NCBI RefSeq assembly: GCF_029625295.1
Contig: NZ_CP121112.1
Coordinates: 3,782,001-3,846,000 of the forward strand
Length of the DNA: 64,000 nucleotides
Direction of reading: 5' to 3'
Origin: Flavobacterium gyeonganense
Lineage (GTDB): Bacteria > Bacteroidota > Bacteroidia > Flavobacteriales > Flavobacteriaceae
This document shows, one piece after another, positions 9,710-17,344 of the stretch (the first letter of the stretch is position 1; the number at the start of each line of letters is the position of its first letter). Made by a program: the position numbers and the translations under genes. The notes below the pieces were generated by a model, which was not told the DNA's origin, ran no database searches, and saw only the letters and a list, made by a program, of their open reading frames with translations.

Positions 9710-10998
9710 TTACCTGAAGCGGATTTCCCAGGACAATGCAAGGGTAGAAATCCAGAAATAATTTCCCTGATCAAAAGGAATTTCCTGATGAATGATTCCA
9801 AGTTGTGCGCCCCAGGCATTTTGTTTGTTATGGGTCGAGAAATAATAAGAGACATTCAGTTTTTGCGATTGAAGGTTTACGATTCGGTTATCATTTTCAA
9901 AAAAGTAATTCTGATTGAGTTCCGGTGAAATTCCGGCGCCAATATTGATGCCGAAATAATTATCAGCATCACTTCTATATTTTCGGTATGTTAAGGTGCC
10001 TGAAGAGCTTAAACCATTATCTCCCGGAGTAAAATATGGACGGAAAGACCAATAATTATTTCCATTGTACCAGGTTACAGAACCTGTATAAATCATGGTT
10101 GTAGTATCGTATTGTAAACCTCTGAGCCCTGCCGAAATTTCAAAACTTCTTGGCAGCGATTTATAAATTTCTGCACCGTATCTGTAATCAGGGAATAATG
10201 AAGAGTCTGATACACCAAAGTTCAGATATGCATACGTTCCTTTGGCAATTTTAGGGTATAAATCTAACTCGTATTGAGTTCCGTACTCACCAAGTCTCCT
10301 GTCGATGTTTACTCTCCCAATAATACTTCCATATTTGGTTTGGCGTGCATATTTTACAGCATTGTAAAACATAGGATCAAATACATCAGAGTAAATATTC
10401 ACTTCTGAAGTGACGCCAATCGTATTGTTTCGTACTTTTTTCTCAATTCCGATTCCGATTCTTTGGATATAGAATCCTTCGGGATATCGCTCGATAATGT
10501 TTGTACCCCTCCGGCAGTAGCGGTTGGAATCATCGTACTTTCCTGTGCACTTTTCTGCAACTCTAATATTTCAGTGTCATTTGGAAATTTTTTCAAAGCT
10601 TTTTTAGATAATTTTAGAGCAAGAAAAGGAAACTGACCCCAGATTTCATTTTTAATCGCAGCAACCCAAGTGGTTTTTCTGTGTTGGTCTTTTCCTAAAA
10701 TTTTTTGAAATTCGGTTCTTGCTTTTTTATAATCCCCATCCCAGGCATAAGTTGAGGCTAAAAATTCACGAACATCATGATAATTGGGATATTTAGTCAG
10801 GATATGCAATAAAGTATCCTGTGCCTGTTTTCTGTTATTATTAAAGGCGAAATCGCGGGCCTTTGCAAATGAAACGTCTGGGTCGCCATTATACATCTTT
10901 TCTTGTCCAGTCATCTGAAACGATGCCGAAAATAAAGTTATAATGATAAAAATATAGATTTGAAAATTTCTATGTCCAATTTTTATAAGAGTCCGCAT
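9710..10998 (-). pseudogene. YaiO family outer-membrane beta-barrel protein with N-terminal TPRs, frameshifted in an A6 tract
   Basis: Two overlapping frames give one protein of about 429 residues. The 5' part (10399-10998) has a signal peptide (to about residue 32) and a TPR module at 39-150 with NYHDVREFLASTYAWDGDYKKA. The 3' part (9710 to about 10435) is the YaiO barrel (TIGR04390), with NNTIGV, FDPMFYNAVKYARQTKYGS, repeated beta-strands ending in aromatic residues, and a terminal Arg after WEIRF. One extra base in the A6 tract read from 10436-10441 joins them as ELRKKVRNNTIGV. The GTG at 10402 is therefore not a real start. TPR plus barrel resembles the PgaA/BcsC architecture for polysaccharide passage; that role is inferred. 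It starts four bases after the end of the LTA-synthase-like gene. Confidence 0.85.
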
Positions 10999-11001
10999 TA
11001 C

Positions 11002-13416
11002 TTATTTGGTATTTGAATTGTTGATTGATTTTTGAGATCTTTCGATCTTTATTTTGATTTCGGGATTTTTTACACCGTTTGAAAGTGCTAATTTACCTGT
11101 TTCGATTGATTTTTTATTCTGATCAGACCACCAATAAACATCCATCAGGGCTAAATAAGCATCATCATACAAAGGCATTCTTTTGATGACAATCAGTAAC
11201 TCATTTTCTGCTTTTTTGTATTCACCGTCCCAACCAAATATCCGGCCTTTTAAAGTTCGTACATCTGAATAATTGGGTAATTCATTTAAAATATAATCAC
11301 ATAACAAAATCGCCGTTTTGTGCTTTTTATTGAAAGCTAATTCCCTAGCTTTGAAAAACATCTGGTCCGGATTTAATCCTTTGGTTAGTTTGTCGATCTC
11401 TATTTGCTCATCTTTAGTAAAATGGACGCCCTGTTCTTTGCTTAAACTCAAAGATTTTGGAATAATTTTGTCCTTTTGTGTCAAATAAGCATTCAGCTGT
11501 TTAAAAGCATTGAATTCGCTGGTGATCTTATTCAAAATGGCATCATCATTGATGCTTTCTATATCAAAATTGTCTTTTATTTTGTACAATTCACCACTTG
11601 AGTACAAATATTCTTTATACACATAATCATCAATTGTTCCTTTATTGCGCGTTAAAGGTATACCCTGAGTGTTTCTGAATTCTTTTGCCGTATCGAGACC
11701 TTTTCCCATCCAGGCCGTTTGATCCAGTCTGTTAAATTTGTAATTATTAAACAAAAAGGAAACCAGACTCGGTGTCACATCCCAGTGTGAAGAAACCGAC
11801 TTAAACGATTCAGTTTTTTTCAGCATTGGACTAAATATATACAAAGGTACATGAAAGCGGCATAATTTGTCTTTTTGTGTAATAGGAATCAAACGATGGT
11901 CGCCTGTAATTATAAAGATAGTATTTTTATAATCAGGTCTTTTTGCATACGCTTCCATATAATTTTTAATGGAATTATCAGTGTAATTCAAACAGGCAAA
12001 AATATCTTTATAAGAGCTAATATTATCTTTTTGTGATTTTAAATTTTCATGCGCATCAATAATGCCGTCAATTTTTTTCAGATATGCATTTTTTTCCGGA
12101 AAATCAAAAGGTTCATGATTGGTAAGGGTTTGTATGATATCCAGTCTTGGAACCTTCATTTTGTTAGTTTCGATAAGTGCTTTTCTGAAAATTTCAGCGT
12201 CAGGATACCCCCATGAAAAACCTCCTGAATTGGCTTTTGTCTCAATATATTCAGGGCCATAGCTGCTTTTGTCTATTGTGTTGTCGATACCGTTTTGATC
12301 CAAAAAGTTAATTTTTCTATCAAAATTAGCGTTATCGCCTGAATAGAAAGATGTGGTATATCCGTTTGCCTTTAACACGTTTATCAGCGAAAGGTGTCTT
12401 GGATACGGATTTAGTTCTAAAAAACCTTTTTGACCGTAAGTCAATGAACCCAATAATGACGATAGTACAGCAAAAGTCCTTCCTCCGTTGCTTAAAAAAT
12501 TTTCCCAATACAATGATTTTGGGATCATTGAATCTAAATAAGGTGTAAAGCCTGCATATTCATTTTTGCCAATAAATTCGGCTCCCAGGCCTTCGACTAC
12601 AATAACAACAATATTTGGTTTTTCATTTGTAATAGTAAAATAAGGTGCTAAAACGTCCGGAGTCTCTTTAAATGATTTTAGCATCGGATATTCCGATTTG
12701 AATTTAATGCTTTGAACGTTTTCGGCTATACTTTTATCTCTTTCAAACCTGATGATATCTTTGGTTATAAAGGCAAGTTTGTTTTCATACTTAGAATCAG
12801 ACAGGCCGGAAACAAATAGTTTCATAACTCCAGCTATAATCAATGATGCAAATGTTGATGCTAAAACTATCTTTCCTTTGCCTAACCTGGTAAAAGCAAA
12901 ATTGATTCCCAGGTAAACCAGAGGAATTATAAAGAAAGGCAAAAAGAACATAAACGAAAGAGATTCTGATGCTGTGACAGTTGTGTATATGTCTGAAAAA
13001 GAATAGCCCAATAAGTCGGCTCCAAGGTTAACAAGTGTCGTAGAACTGTATTTTACCAATGCAAACTGTATGAGTCCAACCAGGGTAAAAAGTACAGTCA
13101 TAAAACGTACGGCAAACGTTTTATTTATGTATCCAACGATTATGAATAAGGGCAAAAGTACTAAACTCACTGCGATGGCTGATAAAAAATCATTAGCTAA
13201 TTTATATCCGATCTCAAGCCACATGTTTGGAATTGTAACACCATTTGCTATTTTTAAATACGTTTCTGCAAAACTGGATAGCCAAAAAATAAGTACTAAA
13301 GACGTGGTGAGATATAAATATTTTAAATGGTGTGTTTGCATTTGTTTTATTTTATATTGTATAAAGTTTTCTTTTTCTTTGATTGTTACAGGATTATCAA
13401 AACCTTGGCGTTTCAT
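11002..13416 (-). CDS. LTA-synthase-like sulfatase-family membrane transferase with C-terminal TPR module
   Basis: 804 residues from the ATG at 13416; the ATG at 13341 (MQTHHLKYLY, 779 residues) is a better start because the first 25 residues are hydrophilic and unconserved in character. Five membrane segments lie at about residues 30-210, then an alkaline-phosphatase/sulfatase fold (about 265-560): IVVIVVEGLG supplies the first metal-binding Glu, GGRTFAVLSS the catalytic Thr, and IITGDHR a later ligand. This is the plan of lipoteichoic-acid synthase and OpgB-type phosphoglycerol transferases. Residues 682-804 are a TPR module closely similar to the one in the adjacent YaiO protein. Gram-negatives lack LTA, so transfer of phosphoglycerol or phosphoethanolamine to an envelope glycan is inferred. 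Confidence 0.85.
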   Translation of the reverse strand: MKRQGFDNPVTIKEKENFIQYKIKQMQTHHLKYLYLTTSLVLIFWLSSFAETYLKIANGVTIPNMWLEIGYKLANDFLSAIAVSLVLLPLFIIVGYINKTFAVRFMTVLFTLVGLIQFALVKYSSTTLVNLGADLLGYSFSDIYTTVTASESLSFMFFLPFFIIPLVYLGINFAFTRLGKGKIVLASTFASLIIAGVMKLFVSGLSDSKYENKLAFITKDIIRFERDKSIAENVQSIKFKSEYPMLKSFKETPDVLAPYFTITNEKPNIVVIVVEGLGAEFIGKNEYAGFTPYLDSMIPKSLYWENFLSNGGRTFAVLSSLLGSLTYGQKGFLELNPYPRHLSLINVLKANGYTTSFYSGDNANFDRKINFLDQNGIDNTIDKSSYGPEYIETKANSGGFSWGYPDAEIFRKALIETNKMKVPRLDIIQTLTNHEPFDFPEKNAYLKKIDGIIDAHENLKSQKDNISSYKDIFACLNYTDNSIKNYMEAYAKRPDYKNTIFIITGDHRLIPITQKDKLCRFHVPLYIFSPMLKKTESFKSVSSHWDVTPSLVSFLFNNYKFNRLDQTAWMGKGLDTAKEFRNTQGIPLTRNKGTIDDYVYKEYLYSSGELYKIKDNFDIESINDDAILNKITSEFNAFKQLNAYLTQKDKIIPKSLSLSKEQGVHFTKDEQIEIDKLTKGLNPDQMFFKARELAFNKKHKTAILLCDYILNELPNYSDVRTLKGRIFGWDGEYKKAENELLIVIKRMPLYDDAYLALMDVYWWSDQNKKSIETGKLALSNGVKNPEIKIKIERSQKSINNSNTK

Positions 13417-13680
13417 ATTTCCCTACTTTGTTCTTTATAGATTAAAAAAAATATAATATCCTTTTAGGTATGCTTCCATTTAATAAAAGTCGTTTGGTGT
13501 TACTATAAAACTTAACGAATAATCTATTCTGTTTAATTGAAGATTACATAAAGATAACGAATATTTTAAATGTTTAAAATAGCGAAACCTTTCCTTTTTC
13601 GGAATTAGTAATTAAATGAAAATAGAAAATTTAGTACATGTAAGGTTTAAAAAGTTGCAAAATTGATTTTGATCAAATTT

Positions 13681-14445
13681 TTAAAACCCTTCAAAAACTC
13701 CTAAGCCGAATAATGCAAAATCATATTTTACCGGATCAGTTGGGTCTAATTCACGTAATCTCTTATCTAATTCAGCTAGTGCTTTTCCATCATTCTGCTT
13801 GCGCAAAAGAAGTCCTAACTTACGCGCCACATTTCCGGAATGAACGTCAAGAGGACAGGAGAGGGCCGATGGGGTAATAGTTTTCCAGATACCTAAATCA
13901 ACTCCTTTTGTGTCCTGGCGTACCATCCATCTCAGGTACATGTTGATGCGTTTTGCAGCAGAATTATTTAGCGGATCCGAAATATGTTTCTGGGTACGGG
14001 GCAAATGATCGGTTTCAAAGAATGTTTTTTTGAATTCATGAATACTCTTCTGCAAGCTGTCCTTTTCCTGATGTTTAGCAAAAACAGTTTCTAAGCCATT
14101 ATGATTTTTATAAATATGCTGTAATCCTTTAATAAAACCTGCAAAATCTTTCCCGTTAAAAGTACGGTGGACAAAATTTTCTAATCGTTGCAAATCTGAA
14201 TCAGAATGTGACATGACAAAATCATATGGTGTATTGCCCATCAATTCCATCATTTTATGTGAATTTTTAATAATCATTTTACGGTTCCCCCATGCGATGC
14301 TGGCACTTAAAAAGCCAGCAATTTCAATATCTTCTTTCTGCGAAAATAAATGCGGAATTTGTACTGGGTCGCTTTCAATAAAATCGAAGTTGTTGTATTG
14401 ATTGACTTTTTCGTCAAGAAATTCCTTTAGTTCAGTCTTATTCAT
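13681..14445 (-). CDS. TIGR02757 family protein (DUF2400)
   Basis: A 254-residue protein matching TIGR02757 over its whole length, with the conserved features SASIAWGNRK near residue 48, RTFNGKDF in the middle, MYLRWMVRQD near 170, and the C-terminal CPLDVHSGNVARKLGLL plus DPTDPVKYDFALFGLG. No function is established for this family; the pattern of conserved charged residues and the helix-rich fold suggest a HhH-like DNA or nucleotide-binding protein, which is speculation. The ATG at 14445 overlaps the end of the upstream membrane-protein gene by eight bases, indicating translational coupling; an in-frame ATG at 14475 would overlap it more. It closes the lolD-like, membrane protein, TIGR02757 unit. 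Confidence 0.85.
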   Translation of the reverse strand: MNKTELKEFLDEKVNQYNNFDFIESDPVQIPHLFSQKEDIEIAGFLSASIAWGNRKMIIKNSHKMMELMGNTPYDFVMSHSDSDLQRLENFVHRTFNGKDFAGFIKGLQHIYKNHNGLETVFAKHQEKDSLQKSIHEFKKTFFETDHLPRTQKHISDPLNNSAAKRINMYLRWMVRQDTKGVDLGIWKTITPSALSCPLDVHSGNVARKLGLLLRKQNDGKALAELDKRLRELDPTDPVKYDFALFGLGVFEGF

Positions 14446-16137
14446 CGTTTTGTACTTTTTTTGGATAAAACCCATCTTTTAAATCGTTCGTACGCATTTG
14501 AGGAATAGTTTCATAATATTTTTTATAATACTCAATCTGATCCTTATTGACACAAGGCAAATCACCGTCCCCGTTTGACCAGAAAATATCGTTTTCAACA
14601 GGTGAATTGTAGATTAAATTTCCTAAACGGATGGTTTCAAAATCAGTGTCGCTTTTGGTGTTTTTATGAGGAAAAATAAGGTTGTCAATTGAAAAATTGC
14701 TAATTTTCAGCATGAATTTATGATTCGCAAATTGATTTAGATTTAAAGGAAAAAACAAAACAATAAAAGTGGGGATTAAAGATAATAGCAGTAAAGAATA
14801 AATTGCTTTTTTGTTTTGTATGAAACAAGTCAGCAAAAAAAGAGAAAAAACATGACAAAGTTCATGAAAAAACGATACTGAGGAGAAGTAACGAAAAGCA
14901 AAAACATTTGAAAAAGCATTACGAAATAAAGAATCCAAAGGCTTTTTTTATTCTGAAATTTATAAATTAAAAAAGGTGTAATTAACATGATAGTAACAAT
15001 AGTTTTATCAAATAAACCATTAAGTTTTGGAAGAAAAAGCCACTTTAAAAACAAATCCTTAACAGACATAGTATTGTATTGGAATTCGTTTACAAAATAT
15101 CCATAATGTTTGATACTATCATAGTAAGCACTTCCAATCGCATTAGGAATCGCATAGCTGGTTTCTAAACTACTAAATAGTTTTGATGGGAAAACCGGGC
15201 CTCCACAAATAATCATGTTCTTTATAATATACAGCGACAATAGTATCACCGACAATAAAACAGGCTTTATAAGTTTTTTTGATAATAACTTAAAGTGCAG
15301 CAGAAATAAGATAATCGGAATTATTGCAAAAGCAATGGTTGTGTTCTTAATGTAAATTAAAAAAAGAACTAAAATGACAATAAGATAAAAAGATTCCGTA
15401 GTGGTTTTTTTGAAATTATCTAAAAAATAAAAGAAAAGCACAAACGAAAATACGTAAACAGGAATATCCGGTGAAGGAGCACTGATAAACTGAAAAAGAA
15501 AAACATTAAATAAAGGAAGTAATCCAATAATAAGGTAGTTGGTTTTTTTATTTTGATAAAATTCGTTTAGTTTTTGAACAGAAAAAATGCTGCCTAAAAA
15601 CAAACAAAAACCGCTTAAATCATTGAAGTTTTTATATAAAAACGAAAAATTAAAAATACTCTGTGTAATATGCCAGCCACTTGTTTGGCCCAGGTAAATA
15701 TGCAAATTTGCAATTCCTTTTACAAAACCATATTCGTTAAGCCATTTTATGGTTTGAATGTAATAAGATTCGTTGTCAATTACAAAAGGAGCAGTACTAC
15801 ATTGTGCTATAATTAAAAGAGTAATTAAGATCAGAATTAATTTTAAAACTTTTTCTAGTTTTTTAAAATCAAGTAAAAATTGTTTGTAAATATTTAAAAT
15901 TGAGAACTTGTATTTAAGTACCAACAGCATGTTGAAGAACAATAAAACAAGGTGAAATTCAATGTTTATTCTTCCGAAAATCGCCCAAATACTGGCTAAG
16001 ATTGTGGTAAAAAAAAGACCTAATACTGAAGTTACTACAAAATTATTGTTTTTTGTACCGATGATTTTATCAAATATAAACCCAAAATTTATAGTGGAGA
16101 AAAGAATGTAAATCCAACTTAAAAAAATTAAAAGCAT
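14438..16137 (-). pseudogene. polytopic membrane protein (possible GT-C type glycosyltransferase), frameshifted in a T7 tract
   Basis: The 5' frame (14830-16137) and the 3' frame (14438 to about 14850) make a protein of about 566 residues with some 11-13 membrane segments and a soluble C-tail with WSNGDGDLPCVNKDQIEYY. Residues near 118 read FVIDNESYYIQTIKWL, an acidic first periplasmic loop like that of GT-C glycosyltransferases (ArnT or GT39/GT83 kind); the sequence also resembles the uncharacterised LIC_10190 membrane family. One extra T in the tract at 14835-14841 (or in the neighbouring run at 14845-14850) joins the frames as MFFLFFLLTCFIQNKK. The gene starts one base after the ABC ATPase gene. 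The function is unknown; the glycosyltransferase idea rests on topology and the DNE motif only. Confidence 0.7.
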
Positions 16138-16138
16138 C

Positions 16139-16804
16139 TTAAGATATAATTTGCCCGTCTGACATTATCAATTTTCTGTCGGCCATGTTTGCCAGTTCTT
16201 CGTTATGAGTCACAATTACAAATGTTTGTCCAAATTCATCCCTAAGCTTAAAAAATAACTGATGTAAATTTTCAGCAGAATGGGTGTCAAGATTTCCTGA
16301 AGGTTCATCGGCAAAAATCACATCGGGTTTATTGATCAAAGCTCTTGCTACTGCTATGCGTTGCTGTTCTCCGCCAGAGAGTTCGTTTGGTTTATGATTA
16401 ATTCTGTGAGATAGTCCTAAGTAATCCAGTAGTTTTTTAGCATCTGCTTCTGTTTCAGAAGGCTTTTTGCCTGCAATGTAGGCAGGAATACATACATTTT
16501 CAAGAGCAGTGAATTCTGGTAAAAGCTGATGAAACTGAAAAATAAAACCTAAATTCAGATTCCTGAATTTTGACAAAGCTTTGTCATTCAGTCCTAAAAT
16601 GTTTTCTCCGTTTATGGTAAGAGAAGTTCCTGAATTTGATTTTTCGGGTTTGTCTAAAGTGCCTAAAATATGCAATAACGTGGTTTTTCCGGCACCGGAA
16701 GCCCCAACAATTGAAACAATTTCTCCTTTTTGAATATGTAAATCAACGCCTTTTAAAACTTCGAGCTTATCATAGAATTTATGTATATTTTTTGCGTGTA
16801 TCAT
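16139..16804 (-). CDS. ABC transporter ATP-binding protein, LolD/MacB type
   Basis: A 221-residue ATPase with Walker A GASGAGKTT (34-42), the Q-loop FIFQFHQLLPEFTALENV, signature LSGGEQQR, Walker B VIFADEPSGNLD and switch His in VTHNEEL. The LLPEFTALENV and SGNLDT patterns are those of the LolD/MacB/FtsE group, which energises lipoprotein release or FtsX-like permeases. The start at 16804 (MIHAKNIHKFYD) is preferred to the ATG at 16831, whose extra nine residues are atypical. No LolC/E or MacB-like permease is encoded next to it; the following gene is an unrelated polytopic membrane protein, so the partner lies elsewhere. It heads a three-gene unit. Confidence 0.9.
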   Translation of the reverse strand: MIHAKNIHKFYDKLEVLKGVDLHIQKGEIVSIVGASGAGKTTLLHILGTLDKPEKSNSGTSLTINGENILGLNDKALSKFRNLNLGFIFQFHQLLPEFTALENVCIPAYIAGKKPSETEADAKKLLDYLGLSHRINHKPNELSGGEQQRIAVARALINKPDVIFADEPSGNLDTHSAENLHQLFFKLRDEFGQTFVIVTHNEELANMADRKLIMSDGQIIS

Positions 16805-16989
16805 CTGGAAACTGTTTTTACAAAGAAACAAAGATTCTGCCGATATATAAATGGGTGTAACAGAATTTTATGAGTATAAATTTTAGCGGTATGTTTATTG
16901 ATATGGGAATTTAGAAATTAATTTGAATGATGAAATAATTTCGCTGAACGAATTATTTTTAATTTTGATTACAACTAAATAACAGTATC

Positions 16990-17286
16990 ATGCAGAACCT
17001 GAATGTTGCAGAGGATAATAGAATTTCGAAACTATTGATCGGATTACTTTTAGACGGCATTGGGATGATTTCATTCAGTATTCCGTTTTTAGGCGAGTTC
17101 TCCGATGTAGTCTGGGCACCAATTGCAGCCTTTATCATGTCAAGAATGTACAAAGGCAGAGTAGGGCGGGTGGCAAGTATTTTGACTTTTGTAGAAGAAA
17201 TACTTCCGTTTACCGATGTGATTCCGTCTTTTACAATTACGTGGATTTATACCTACTTTTTTCAGAAAGAAAAAGAAATAAAATAA
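16990..17286 (+). CDS. conserved hypothetical small membrane protein
   Basis: 98 residues with no recognised domain. Residues about 14-34 and 40-60 are moderately hydrophobic (LLIGLLLDGIGMISFSIPFLGEFSDVVWAP) and residues 66-90 carry a third segment with FVEEILPFTDVIPSFTITW. The acidic residues inside the hydrophobic parts are unusual and may be functional. It starts at ATG 16990, 23 bases after a TAATTTTG that matches the Bacteroidota -7 element (16960-16967). It stands alone between the divergent lolD-like gene and the convergent pectate-lyase gene, with a hairpin just after the stop. Confidence 0.7.
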   Translation: MQNLNVAEDNRISKLLIGLLLDGIGMISFSIPFLGEFSDVVWAPIAAFIMSRMYKGRVGRVASILTFVEEILPFTDVIPSFTITWIYTYFFQKEKEIK

Positions 17287-17287
17287 C

Positions 17288-17313
17288 AAATGGCAGCCCG
17301 GGAGCTGCCATTT
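17288..17313 (+). terminator. hairpin after the 98-residue membrane protein gene
   Basis: A 10-bp stem (17288-17297 with 17304-17313) with a six-base loop lies just after the stop codon. The T-run is short, so it is a moderate terminator candidate, possibly used in both directions. Confidence 0.55.
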
Positions 17314-17344
17314 ATTTTAGAAAACTATAAAAAATAAACTAAAC

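Noticed and set aside
10399..10402. GTG start of a free-standing YaiO barrel
   Set aside because: The frame upstream of this GTG still encodes conserved barrel sequence (NNTIGV) and no signal peptide would be present.
13342..13680. Another gene between the TIGR02757 and LTA-synthase-like genes
   Set aside because: Only AT-rich sequence and the alternative start of the transferase gene are seen; no protein-like frame and no strong hairpin.
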